From Oscillospiraceae bacterium (GTDB taxonomy: Bacteria; Bacillota; Clostridia; Oscillospirales; Ruminococcaceae): 64,000 nucleotides of DNA. Of the stretch, positions 42,135-50,344 are shown piece after piece. The stretch covers positions 1 to 64,000 of the forward strand of contig JAFUNP010000028.1 of the NCBI GenBank assembly GCA_017473015.1. The letters are read 5' to 3'. A program made the translations under genes and the position numbers. Below the pieces are notes generated by a model. It did not search any database and was not told the origin of the DNA. It worked only from the letters and a program-made list of their open reading frames with translations. The stretch's first letter is position 1, and every line of letters begins with the position of its first letter.

Positions 42135-42836
42135 TTAAATTTTGTTATAAATTTTCAACACTTCGTCACTGAAACCGCCCGACTCATTTTCCATAATCAG
42201 GTCTGGCATAACAGTCAGGGACCGGCCGCCATTTTTTCTGCCATCAACCAGCACCAGCCACGGGTGGGGGCTGTCTTTGCGCTGGCGCACAAAACGGACA
42301 ACCTTTGGCTCGATACGGTTGCTTTTCATGGCATAAATCACTGTGGCCAGCCGCTGTGGGCGCTGGCAGATACACAGCTTGCCATTATCCTTCAGCAGTC
42401 GGTATGCTGCGGCAGCCACATCGTCATCAGTAAGTGTCAACTGGTGGCGGAAAGAGGCTTTTTTCTCATCATCCTTTGGTTTGCCTGCTGTAAAATAAGG
42501 TGGATTGCAGGTGATAACATCAAACTGCATATCTGTTTTCCAGCTGCGGATGTCCCGGTTGACAGCCTGTATATTCTCCAGACCATTCAGGCGGATGCTT
42601 TCATTCAGCAGGGCTGTGCCGTCAGCATCTATTTCCAATGCCACAGCCATGGCCTTGTGACCGCGGTCTTTCCAGCGCAGAGGAATAATACCGCAACCGG
42701 AGCCTATATCCAGCGCTGTCTGTGCATATTTTACACCGCAGAAGTCAGACAGCAGAAAAGCGTCAGTACCAAAGCGGTGGGTTTTGTTTATGCACACCTG
42801 TGTGCCGTGTGCCAGAGTTTCAACTGTGTAGTCCAT
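42135..42836 (-). CDS. trmN6: tRNA1(Val) adenine-37 N6-methyltransferase type protein
   Basis: 233-aa class I methyltransferase of the TrmN6/YfiC group. SAM motif I is ALDIGSGCGIIPL (about 40-52) and the adenine-N6 catalytic motif is VITCNPPYF (NPPY). QRPQRLATVIYAMK and the proline/histidine strand DSPHPWLVLVDG are typical of the family. The rest of the neighbourhood (rsmI) supports RNA modification. Some members act on other substrates, so position-37 specificity is by family only. Confidence 0.87.
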   Translation of the reverse strand: MDYTVETLAHGTQVCINKTHRFGTDAFLLSDFCGVKYAQTALDIGSGCGIIPLRWKDRGHKAMAVALEIDADGTALLNESIRLNGLENIQAVNRDIRSWKTDMQFDVITCNPPYFTAGKPKDDEKKASFRHQLTLTDDDVAAAAYRLLKDNGKLCICQRPQRLATVIYAMKSNRIEPKVVRFVRQRKDSPHPWLVLVDGRKNGGRSLTVMPDLIMENESGGFSDEVLKIYNKI

Positions 42837-42858
42837 AGCATGCTCCGTAATTAAAAGT

Positions 42859-42888
42859 CAATGGCACGACCTGCAGACCATGCCATTG
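42859..42888 (-). terminator. Weak terminator after the DUF4015 gene
   Basis: CAATGGCA and TGCCATTG stem with a 14-base loop, followed by ACTTTTAATT on the minus strand. It may only partly separate the rnf-like operon from trmN6. Confidence 0.45.
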
Positions 42889-42911
42889 AATAATATTGTT
42901 ATAAATTACCA

Positions 42912-44054
42912 TCAGGATACAAAGTAACTGCCCAGAGTTTCTGTTTCGGCAGTGTTCACATTGTCTGTAAGCCACAGGGTGATTTCTCCGATACCATCCT
43001 GATTTTCAGCTGTTGTGAGTGCAGCAGTGGCTGCCGCCACATCAATATCACCGCCGCTGGCTGTAATAATCATATTTTCAGCACCCAGCTGATAAGGATG
43101 AACAATATACTGCTCATAAGAGCCGTCCTCCACAACAGCAGAATATTCAAACTGCCATGTGCTGTAGCCGCCTTTTGCTGAGATTTTGGCTTTCAGAGTG
43201 CCGATGAGGCTCTGCATATTAGCCAACACCTGCTGTGTGGTAGCGCCAAAGTCGCGTTTGTCCAGGCTGTAGCCGGTAGGTGTGGAGAACCCGGCATAAA
43301 TTATCTCGTTTACACCCATGGACAGCATTTCATCTGTCAGAGCTATGATATAGTCCTGCATCAGCTTGCTGGCAGGGTTTGCCCAGGACTTCCCGCCCAG
43401 CGCCGCACTGGTATCCAGCCAGCGTGTGTCGGTACCCCGGTACATAACAGCGGTAGAGCGTTCTACAGTGGAAACCATTTTGTCCATGAAAGTGTATATG
43501 CGTGCCACAGGTGTAATATTCTCAGCTTTCAGCTTTGCAACCAGTTCCGGAATATCAACCTGCACCTCTGCAGGCAGCTTTGAAGCATACCGGTGGGCAG
43601 ATGCATAGTGTACATAACCATCAGGATTTTTTGCATCAAACACCAGATGTGTGGCGCCTTTAGCCTTCATTGTGTTTATCACTCCCGCAATGCCGTCATC
43701 GGTAGACAGGGCAGCAACATTGGCGTAGTAATAAACTCTGTTTTTTGCTTCAGTCACAGGCGGAATGGCCGGCTGAGCAGCATCAGATGAGTCAGTCTGT
43801 GCATTGCCTGTGTTTTCTTCAACCATACTGCTGGCCGGCTGGGAAACAACCGTATTTTGTGAAGATGAATCATCTTCACCGCCGCCTGAAATAAGGTTCA
43901 GCAGCGGTTTGCCCAGCATAAAGCCCAGAGCCACAACCAGCACCGCCGCAAGGATAAAAGGAACAAATCTTTTTACGGCAGCTACGCTCTGTGTGGAAGA
44001 GCCCATGCTGTTTTTATGTCTTTTAATTTTTACCGGTTTGGTATTTCTTGCCAT
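42912..44054 (-). CDS. Membrane-anchored DUF4015 putative glycoside hydrolase
   Basis: 380 aa. Basic cytoplasmic start, one membrane helix (about 29-49, FVPFILAAVLVVALGFMLG), an acidic/Ser/Gln linker, then a TIM-barrel-like domain beginning RVYYYANVAALSTDDGIAGVINTMKAKGATHLVFDAKNPDGYVHY, the pattern of DUF4015 (PF13200-like) glycosidase-like proteins, with VARIYTFMDK and MGVNEIIYAGFSTPTGY further on. Activity on a surface or peptidoglycan glycan is inference. ATG 44054 with AAGGAG; the long upstream extension overlaps rnfA and is rejected. Last gene of the rpe-rnfDEA run (13 bases after rnfA). Confidence 0.75.
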   Translation of the reverse strand: MARNTKPVKIKRHKNSMGSSTQSVAAVKRFVPFILAAVLVVALGFMLGKPLLNLISGGGEDDSSSQNTVVSQPASSMVEENTGNAQTDSSDAAQPAIPPVTEAKNRVYYYANVAALSTDDGIAGVINTMKAKGATHLVFDAKNPDGYVHYASAHRYASKLPAEVQVDIPELVAKLKAENITPVARIYTFMDKMVSTVERSTAVMYRGTDTRWLDTSAALGGKSWANPASKLMQDYIIALTDEMLSMGVNEIIYAGFSTPTGYSLDKRDFGATTQQVLANMQSLIGTLKAKISAKGGYSTWQFEYSAVVEDGSYEQYIVHPYQLGAENMIITASGGDIDVAAATAALTTAENQDGIGEITLWLTDNVNTAETETLGSYFVS

Positions 44055-44067
44055 ATAAAACTCCTTT

Positions 44068-44691
44068 TTACAGTGCCATAGAATTGCCTGTAAGACCATA
44101 AATAGCCAGAGCAAGCACTGAAATATAAATGAGTGTAACAGGCAGGCCCTGGAAGTTCTGCGGTACCAGGTCGTGACGGATTTTTCTGTCACCTTCACTG
44201 ATAAGCAGCATTGCCAGGAAATAGCCCAGACTGCTGCCCAGTGCAAAACCTATAGTCTCAATCAGATTGAAACCACGGCCGGCAGACAGAATGATTGTGC
44301 CTACGATGGCACTGTTTATGCTGGCGCCTGTAAGGGAGTAAATGATTTTTTTGAAAATTTTCCGGTCAATAGCAGCACCCAGAATAAACACAACCAGGAT
44401 ATATGTCACTGCACAGCAGATAACAATAACAACCGGAGTGATAAATCTGGAGTATGCCGCCAGAGCAGAGTTCTGAATCAGCGGCAGGATAAAGTAAACC
44501 AGCACGCTGTTTATCAGCTGGAAGCCTGTGAGGGAAGCACAGAAATACAGTGTATCCTTGCGTGGGTCGCGTATCATACGCAGACCGTTGGAAAGTCCAA
44601 GACCACGGGTAAAGATAACATTCTGTGCGCCGATAGCCAGCACTACATAGTTGAAAAAAGTGATAATGGCGTTAACCATAGTATTACTCAT
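44068..44691 (-). CDS. RnfA-like membrane subunit lacking cluster cysteines
   Basis: 207 aa, six predicted membrane helices, RnfA/NqrE family by overall pattern (VNAIITFFNYVVLAIGAQNVIFTRGLGLS at the start, FGFALGSSLGYFLAMLLIS-like fifth helix, NFQGLPVTLIYISVLALAIYGL at the end). True RnfA has a Cys in helix 1 (GLCPFxGVS) and another in NCAVLG, which together with RnfE bind a [2Fe-2S] cluster in the membrane. Here these positions are Asn24 and Ser127 (INSAIVG). It overlaps rnfE by 8 bases. Electron transfer by the usual route is therefore doubtful. Confidence 0.82.
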   Translation of the reverse strand: MSNTMVNAIITFFNYVVLAIGAQNVIFTRGLGLSNGLRMIRDPRKDTLYFCASLTGFQLINSVLVYFILPLIQNSALAAYSRFITPVVIVICCAVTYILVVFILGAAIDRKIFKKIIYSLTGASINSAIVGTIILSAGRGFNLIETIGFALGSSLGYFLAMLLISEGDRKIRHDLVPQNFQGLPVTLIYISVLALAIYGLTGNSMAL

Positions 44692-45337
44692 GTGCCGCTA
44701 CCTCTCTTTCCAGTCTGTCGTGATAGCTGCCGATACACATTTTCCACAGGGCACTGATAATGCCGATAATAAGGAAACCGCCGAAGCTGTGCTGAGCCAT
44801 AGGCAACAGGCTGACTTTCATAATCTGCACACCGCCTATTGTACCGGCTGCCAGCAGCTCTCTAACGGTGCCAAGCAGGAGACAGGCAACCACAAAGCCA
44901 CCGGTGTTGCGCAGACCGTTTATAATCGAATATTTGAATGATTCTTTTCTTGTTTTTTCAAAGTTTTTTACAATCAGCGGGTCCACTACCAGTATAGGCA
45001 GATAAACGCCCAGTGAAAAGGCGGTGGTACCCATCATTCTGTACATAAGATAATATGCAAAGCCGAAAACAACAGCTGATGTCAGCGGATAGTAAAATGT
45101 TTTCAGCGGAACACTCATTTTGCGTGTGATAAGTGATGTGATAACACGGGTCGGTGTCAGCATAAGCACAACTGCAATGGAAAGAATTATGCTGTTTTTC
45201 AGGCTGGTGGCAGCAATCGCCAGAGGCGCCAGCGCCAGACCTTTTATAAACACCGGGTTGGAAAGAGTGATTTTTCTCTTTCTTACAGTATTGTCCCAAT
45301 TCAGGAGTTCATCACGGATTTTTTCTCTTTTATCCAT
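44684..45337 (-). CDS. RnfE-like membrane subunit lacking cluster cysteines
   Basis: 217 aa, six predicted membrane helices, RnfE/NqrD family. The alignment is clear at SNPVFIKGLALAPLAIAATSLKNS, matching the family NPxLVQxLGLCPxLAVTTS, but with Ala37 in place of the cluster Cys. At the second site the family TNCxxxGRAEAFA reads VDPLIVKNFEKTR, with Pro120 in place of Cys. LRNTGGFVVACLLLGTVRELLAAGTIGG matches the conserved fifth region (GxREL). One-base overlap with rnfD upstream and 8-base overlap with rnfA downstream show tight coupling. Confidence 0.85.
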   Translation of the reverse strand: MDKREKIRDELLNWDNTVRKRKITLSNPVFIKGLALAPLAIAATSLKNSIILSIAVVLMLTPTRVITSLITRKMSVPLKTFYYPLTSAVVFGFAYYLMYRMMGTTAFSLGVYLPILVVDPLIVKNFEKTRKESFKYSIINGLRNTGGFVVACLLLGTVRELLAAGTIGGVQIMKVSLLPMAQHSFGGFLIIGIISALWKMCIGSYHDRLEREVAAHE

Positions 45338-46710
45338 TACTTGTCCTCCTTATTGTATTTTTCTTCAAAAGCCTTCAGAGCCTCATTCACATCGATGGAC
45401 AGAGTGGAAAATTCCACCTGGTCCAGATTGTCTTCCGCGCGGCTAATCATGGTGATTGTGGAGCCTACGCCGCCCTTTTTAGGCTGTTTAGGTTCTTTTT
45501 TAGACTGTGCAGATTTTTTCTCTGTGGATTTTGGCTGTTTTGTATTTGGTTTTTCGCCCTCTGCCCTGTACACTTTTTTACCTTCTGTTTTGTCAGCGGT
45601 GTGGGCTTCCTTTTTCTTTTCAGAAGCAGGTTTTTTAGGCTGTGCAGATTTTTCTGCAGTTTTTTCAACTGGCCTTTCTGCCGGTTTTTCCACAGCTTTT
45701 TTCACTGTCTTTTTAGCAGGCTGTGGTTTTTCTGTTTTCTGTGCCGAGGTGCCTTTTTCCTGTTCAGCGTGTTTTTCTTCTGTGGCATCACCGTCTTCTG
45801 CAAACAGTCTGTCCCAGAAGCCCTCGGTGGCATTTACCAGCAGCAGAGCAAAGCAGCCGCCTGTTTCAAAGCTGCCGTAATATCTGAACAGCATTGTCAG
45901 CACACCGCACAGCACGCCAAAAACAATTTTTGCTTTAGGGTTTTTAGGTGTAGTAGCAGGCTCATTGAGCATAAACACCGCATAGAAAACAATCGCACTG
46001 CTGAGAAGCTCAAATTTCAGACTGTCAACACGGGATATTCCATAAATACGAGGAAATACCCGGGCGATAACAGCACAGGTAGCCAGGAAAGTTACCGGAA
46101 TATGCCAGGTAATTCTTCTGGTAACCAGCAGATATACTGCTACAGCCAGAATAATGATAATAAAAGACGAACCTAATGCACCTGCGTGGTTACCCAGCAG
46201 GAGGTTGAGCATAGAAATATATGGCAGGCCGCCGTTTTTAATCCGGGTAGCGCCGGACACAGCCGTCTGAGCCGCACCGGTCCAGAAATTAACCTCTGTA
46301 AAAGGTTTTACCGCACGGAAAACCTCGTTGGGCCAGTTTACCGCAGCCATACACATGGCCAGGGCAGCCAGACTGAAAGGATAGGCGTCTTTACCGCCGA
46401 AGGCATGCTTGCCCACAAGAATGGTAACTGCCACAGTCATAACCACTACATACAGCGGTATGGACACAGGCAGCATCATACAGAAGGTCAGGGCAGCTAC
46501 AGTGCTGCTTTTGTCTCCTGTATCAATTTCCTGTTTTCTGAGCACCGCCATAGCTACGTCTACTATTCTGGCGGTTACAAAGGCCGTGCCGCAGATAAGC
46601 AGTACACGGGATGAGTATATAACACAGGCACAGACGATAAGTGGCAGCAGGGCCAGCATCATATCATCATAATGACTGTCGTTCAAGTGTCTTTTGCTGA
46701 TGGAACTCAT
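45337..46710 (-). CDS. RnfD-like membrane subunit with long charged C-terminal tail
   Basis: 457 aa; typical RnfD is about 300-350. Residues 1-310 carry nine or ten membrane helices with family segments KHAFGGKDAYPFSLAALAM (for FGGxGxNxFNPAM), AVSGATRIKNG with Thr155 at the position of the covalent FMN attachment (SGAT), LNLLLGNHAGALGSS and RRITWHIPVTFLATCAV. The last 140 residues are a Lys/Glu/Pro/Ala-rich, low-complexity, probably disordered cytoplasmic tail ending in a short helical segment (LSIDVNEALKAFEEKYNKED). Follows rpe by 15 bases and overlaps rnfE. No rnfC, rnfG or rnfB is present in the window. Confidence 0.85.
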   Translation of the reverse strand: MSSISKRHLNDSHYDDMMLALLPLIVCACVIYSSRVLLICGTAFVTARIVDVAMAVLRKQEIDTGDKSSTVAALTFCMMLPVSIPLYVVVMTVAVTILVGKHAFGGKDAYPFSLAALAMCMAAVNWPNEVFRAVKPFTEVNFWTGAAQTAVSGATRIKNGGLPYISMLNLLLGNHAGALGSSFIIIILAVAVYLLVTRRITWHIPVTFLATCAVIARVFPRIYGISRVDSLKFELLSSAIVFYAVFMLNEPATTPKNPKAKIVFGVLCGVLTMLFRYYGSFETGGCFALLLVNATEGFWDRLFAEDGDATEEKHAEQEKGTSAQKTEKPQPAKKTVKKAVEKPAERPVEKTAEKSAQPKKPASEKKKEAHTADKTEGKKVYRAEGEKPNTKQPKSTEKKSAQSKKEPKQPKKGGVGSTITMISRAEDNLDQVEFSTLSIDVNEALKAFEEKYNKEDK

Positions 46711-46725
46711 TTATTAATCTCTTTC

Positions 46726-47376
46726 TTATGCCTTTAATTTGGAAATAGCGTCAGCCACATCTTCTGCGCCGAATACATAGCTGCCTGCAACCAGTACATT
46801 GGCGCCGGCCAGACGACACATTGCGCCTGTCTGTTCATTGATACCGCCGTCAACCTCAATCATCAGGTTGTCCAGACCCATTTCTTTTGCCTTGCCGTGA
46901 ATGCGTGCGATTTTGTCAACTGCAACTGGCATAAATTTCTGACCGCCGAAACCAGGCTCTACGCTCATAACCAGCACCAGGTCAACTTTGTCCAGATAAG
47001 GATAAACTTCGGCCGATGGTGTGCCCGGTTTGATAACAATACCCGCCTGTTTGCCGCAGGCTTTGATGATGTTGATAGTTTCCATAACATCGCTGTCGCT
47101 TTCCAGATGGAAAGAAACCAGGTCGGCACCTGCATCACAGAATGCTTTGGCATACAGATGAGGTTTGTCAATCATAAGATGAACATCAAAAAATGCGTCG
47201 GAAGCTTTGCGCAGAGATTTTACCACCGGCAGACCCAGGGAAATATTCGGCACAAAAGAACCGTCCATAACATCGATGTGGAGCATGTCAGCACCTGCAT
47301 CCATTACTTTTTTACAGTCCTGAGCCAGATATGCAAAATCAGCTGATAAAATTGATGGAGAAACCTTTGTTTTCAT
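46726..47376 (-). CDS. rpe: Ribulose-phosphate 3-epimerase
   Basis: 216-aa TIM-barrel enzyme of the pentose phosphate pathway interconverting ribulose 5-phosphate and xylulose 5-phosphate. Signatures: VSPSILSADFAYLAQD, LHIDVMDGSFVPNISLG (catalytic Asp and metal His), FDVHLMIDKPH, VMSVEPGFGGQKF, and IEVDGGINEQTG. First gene of the operon with the rnfD/E/A-like genes, 15 bases before rnfD. AGTGAGGTACAT precedes the ATG. Confidence 0.96.
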   Translation of the reverse strand: MKTKVSPSILSADFAYLAQDCKKVMDAGADMLHIDVMDGSFVPNISLGLPVVKSLRKASDAFFDVHLMIDKPHLYAKAFCDAGADLVSFHLESDSDVMETINIIKACGKQAGIVIKPGTPSAEVYPYLDKVDLVLVMSVEPGFGGQKFMPVAVDKIARIHGKAKEMGLDNLMIEVDGGINEQTGAMCRLAGANVLVAGSYVFGAEDVADAISKLKA

Positions 47377-47443
47377 AATATATGTACCTCACTGTAGTGT
47401 TATTTGAATATAGACGCTATTATAGATTTTACTCTAATAATTT

Positions 47444-47472
47444 ATTATACATATTCTTATGGTAAAAATCAA
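47444..47472 (-). promoter_or_regulatory. Promoter of the rpe-rnfDEA operon
   Basis: TTGATT, 17 bases, TATAAT on the minus strand, 67 bases before the rpe start. The remaining 47473-47636 is AT-rich without another visible feature. Confidence 0.75.
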
Positions 47473-47636
47473 TTTAATGGGCAAAAATTTACAATATATC
47501 AATAAATTTCACACATAGGCAGAAAACAGGTATTTATGGAGGATATGTAGATTTGTTGCCAGTTGTAGGTACGGGCAAATACAACCAGAAAGCGGATTTG
47601 CACTGCCAGGCAGAACCGGATAATTTCTGTCATTAC

Positions 47637-47670
47637 AAAAAAATCCCCTCTCCAAAAGGAAAGGGGATTG
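47637..47670 (-). terminator. Terminator of ispH-rpsA
   Basis: AATCCCCTTTCC and GGAGAGGGGATT-type stem followed by TTTTTTTG on the minus strand. Confidence 0.82.
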
Positions 47671-47687
47671 ATTTTGAAAATCAAAGA

Positions 47688-49643
47688 TTATTCAGCTTCT
47701 TCTTCAGTTGCTTCTTCTTTAACTGGTGGTTCCATTGTCTGTTTGATAGACAGGGAAACGCGTTTTGCTTCCAGGTCAACACCGATGAGTTTAACCTGAA
47801 CATCCTGACCAACTTTCAGAACAGCAGCTGGGTCTTCTACTCTTTCGTAAGAAATTTCGGAGATGTGTACCAGACCGTCAACACCTGGGAGGATTTTTAC
47901 GAATGCACCAAATTTTGTGATGGATGCAACTTTACCTTCCAGAACTGTGCCCAGAGGATATTCTGTTTCCAGTTTTGTCCATGGGTTGTCTTCTTCTTTT
48001 TTGTGGCCCAGGCTGATTTTGCCGTTTTCTCTGTCAAGAGCTTTTACGAATACTTCGATAGCATCGCCAACTTTGAGAATTTCAGCTGGGTGTTTGATTT
48101 TTTCCCATGTCAGTTCAGACATGTGAACCAGGCCGTCAACGCCGCCCAGGTCTACGAATGCACCGTAGCGTGTCAGGCTCTTTACAACGCCGTTGTAAAC
48201 TTTGCCTTCTTCAACTTCTGCCCAGAATTTTTCTTTCAGTTCATTGTTCTTTTCGTCTTTAACAGCACGGATAGAACCGATAACTTTTCTTCTGTTGCCA
48301 TCTTTTGAAGATTCGATGATTTTGATTTCCTGTTTTGTTTTTACCAGTGCTTCCAGAGATTCATTTCTGCCTGCTGCAAGTGATGCAGGGATGAATACAC
48401 GCACGCCGTTAACGAAAGCAACAAGGCCGCCTTTAACAGCTTCAACGATAGTTGCAGTCAGAATTTCGCCTGTTTCAGCAGCTTTAGCTACTGCGTCAGC
48501 GCCTTCCTGTGCATCGTATCTCTTTTTGGAGAGTTCAACTGTACCTTCAGCGTCGTTAGGCTTAATAACGATGAGGTTCAGCTCGTCACCTTTCTTAACC
48601 AGGTCTTCAACTTTGGCACTTGGATCATCACTCAGTTCACTTGCTTTGATAAAGCCTGTGTGTTTTGTGCCAATGTCAACAGTAACTTCGTTAGCTGAAA
48701 CACCGGTTACAACTCCTTTAATTTTTGCGCCTCTGTAAACCTTTGGCTGGTTTGCATAAGATTCGTTGAGCATTTCTTCAAAGCTCATACCATCTTCACG
48801 AATTACTTCGCTCATGTTATTAAGTACCTCCTGAATTATGAACGCCGGTGTACTTGCACCTGCTGTGACGCCCACATTTTGAATATTTATAAACAACTCC
48901 GGTGAGAGTTCTTTAACTGTTTCAATGCTGATGGTGGGGCAATACTGCTCACACACCTTCACCAGCTTCTGCGTATTTGATGAATGACGACCGCCTATAA
49001 CAACCATCAGGTCATTTTCCATGGCAAGCTGTGCTGCCTCGGTCTGTCTTTCATTTGTCGCTCTACATATTGTATCAAAAATTTCGCAATCTGTACATAC
49101 TTTTTTTACAATATTTACGCTTTCCTGCCATTTTTTCAGCATATATGTTGTCTGAGCCACCAAATTCATTGGTTTTTGGGCATTTTGACCAACGGAAAGC
49201 CACTGCTGCAGCTCCTCCGGCTCATTGAAAACAAAGTACTCACCGTCAGTGTAGCTGACGATACCCTTTACTTCGGCGTGGTCTTTGTCCCCGGCCACCA
49301 GCAGCGCTCTGCCCTGCCGGCCGGTTTTTTCTGCCAGACGGTGTATTTTCTTTACATACGGACAGGCCGCATCATGAGTAATTATACCACATTTTTCGTA
49401 AAAATCATACACATTTTTTTCAACGCCGTGACTGCGGAGAACCACTTCATACCCCTCCGGTGCTTCCAGGGAATCCAGGGTGATTACACCCATGCTCTCC
49501 AGCTGTTCCACAGCCTGTTTGTTGTGAATCAGCGGACCCATTGTGGCCACTTTTTTGCCGCTTTGTGCCAGCTGAACAGTCATATCCACAGCGCGGTTTA
49601 CACCGAAGCAGAAACCGGCTGTTTTTGCTTTAGTTATTTTCAT
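47688..49643 (-). CDS. ispH-rpsA: IspH - ribosomal protein S1 fusion
   Basis: 651-aa bifunctional protein. Residues 1-285 are 4-hydroxy-3-methylbut-2-enyl diphosphate reductase, last step of the MEP isoprenoid pathway, with the three [4Fe-4S] cysteines in AGFCFGVNRA, HDAACPYVKK and FDTICRATNERQ, plus RSHGV and GGRHSSNT. Residues from about 300 carry four S1 RNA-binding domains (for example YGAFVDLGGVDGLVHMSE and FGAFVKILPGVDGLVHISE) and an acidic tail. The fusion is known in Clostridia. It overlaps the end of plsC by 14 bases. Codon use in the S1 half is strongly biased. Confidence 0.96.
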   Translation of the reverse strand: MKITKAKTAGFCFGVNRAVDMTVQLAQSGKKVATMGPLIHNKQAVEQLESMGVITLDSLEAPEGYEVVLRSHGVEKNVYDFYEKCGIITHDAACPYVKKIHRLAEKTGRQGRALLVAGDKDHAEVKGIVSYTDGEYFVFNEPEELQQWLSVGQNAQKPMNLVAQTTYMLKKWQESVNIVKKVCTDCEIFDTICRATNERQTEAAQLAMENDLMVVIGGRHSSNTQKLVKVCEQYCPTISIETVKELSPELFINIQNVGVTAGASTPAFIIQEVLNNMSEVIREDGMSFEEMLNESYANQPKVYRGAKIKGVVTGVSANEVTVDIGTKHTGFIKASELSDDPSAKVEDLVKKGDELNLIVIKPNDAEGTVELSKKRYDAQEGADAVAKAAETGEILTATIVEAVKGGLVAFVNGVRVFIPASLAAGRNESLEALVKTKQEIKIIESSKDGNRRKVIGSIRAVKDEKNNELKEKFWAEVEEGKVYNGVVKSLTRYGAFVDLGGVDGLVHMSELTWEKIKHPAEILKVGDAIEVFVKALDRENGKISLGHKKEEDNPWTKLETEYPLGTVLEGKVASITKFGAFVKILPGVDGLVHISEISYERVEDPAAVLKVGQDVQVKLIGVDLEAKRVSLSIKQTMEPPVKEEATEEEAE

Positions 49644-50343
49644 TTTCGTTCACCGCCTGTGTTTCAGCAGTTGTTTCAGCCGGCTGTGGCTCTTCCTTTG
49701 CAGGAGGCACATAGCCCACTGACCGGTTGTATTCATTCAGCAGGTCGTCCAGCCGCTGTCTTACAGTGATTTTGGAAGCGCGCAGTGCTCTCTTGCCGCC
49801 TTCCACCAGATTCAGTTCTTCTGCCAGAATAGGTTTGCCGATTTTCACCACAACAGGGGCAAAGAATTTCAGCTTTCTGGTAGATGTAGGGTAAATAAGA
49901 CGCACAGGGATAATATCCGCACCTGTCTGGGCAGCAATCATAAATGCACCTGTTTTCAGTTTTGCCATTTCGTCCCCTGTGCCACGGGTGCCTTCAGGGA
50001 AAATCAGCATACCGCGGCCGTCTTTAATATCCTCAATGGCCTTGTTCAGCGCTGAAGTGTCGGCGGAGCCGCGCTCCACCGGAAATACACCCACCTGGGT
50101 GAAAAGCCAGGCTGTGAACGGATTGCGGAAAAGCTCTGCTTTGCCCATGATGGTCAGCTTTCTTCCCACACCATAGGCCATAGCGATAAAGATAGGGTCC
50201 AGCATGGACAGATGGTTTGCAACGATAACATATCTGCGGCCGTTCTTTTTGTAAGGGGTCAGATTTTCCCTGCCGTACTGGCGGTAGGAGAAGATAATGC
50301 GGAAAATAATGCTTACCGCAGTAAAGAAAAATGCATATACCAT
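49630..50343 (-). CDS. plsC: 1-acyl-sn-glycerol-3-phosphate acyltransferase
   Basis: 237-aa membrane-associated enzyme making phosphatidic acid from lysophosphatidic acid. N-terminal hydrophobic segment (VYAFFFTAVSIIFRIIF), catalytic NHxxxxD in VANHLSMLDPIF (about 44-54) and the substrate motif FPEGTRG; the Glu/Gln/Thr-rich C-terminal tail is low complexity. ATG 50343 follows AAAGGTGG and is one base past the stop of cmk. The cmk-plsC-ispH/rpsA order is common in Clostridia. Confidence 0.93.
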   Translation of the reverse strand: MVYAFFFTAVSIIFRIIFSYRQYGRENLTPYKKNGRRYVIVANHLSMLDPIFIAMAYGVGRKLTIMGKAELFRNPFTAWLFTQVGVFPVERGSADTSALNKAIEDIKDGRGMLIFPEGTRGTGDEMAKLKTGAFMIAAQTGADIIPVRLIYPTSTRKLKFFAPVVVKIGKPILAEELNLVEGGKRALRASKITVRQRLDDLLNEYNRSVGYVPPAKEEPQPAETTAETQAVNENENN

Positions 50344-50344
50344 A

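Noticed and set aside
43000..44246. Longer start for the DUF4015 gene at 44246
   Set aside because: The extra 64 residues overlap rnfA, and ATG 44054 has a good AAGGAG site and gives a normal anchor helix.
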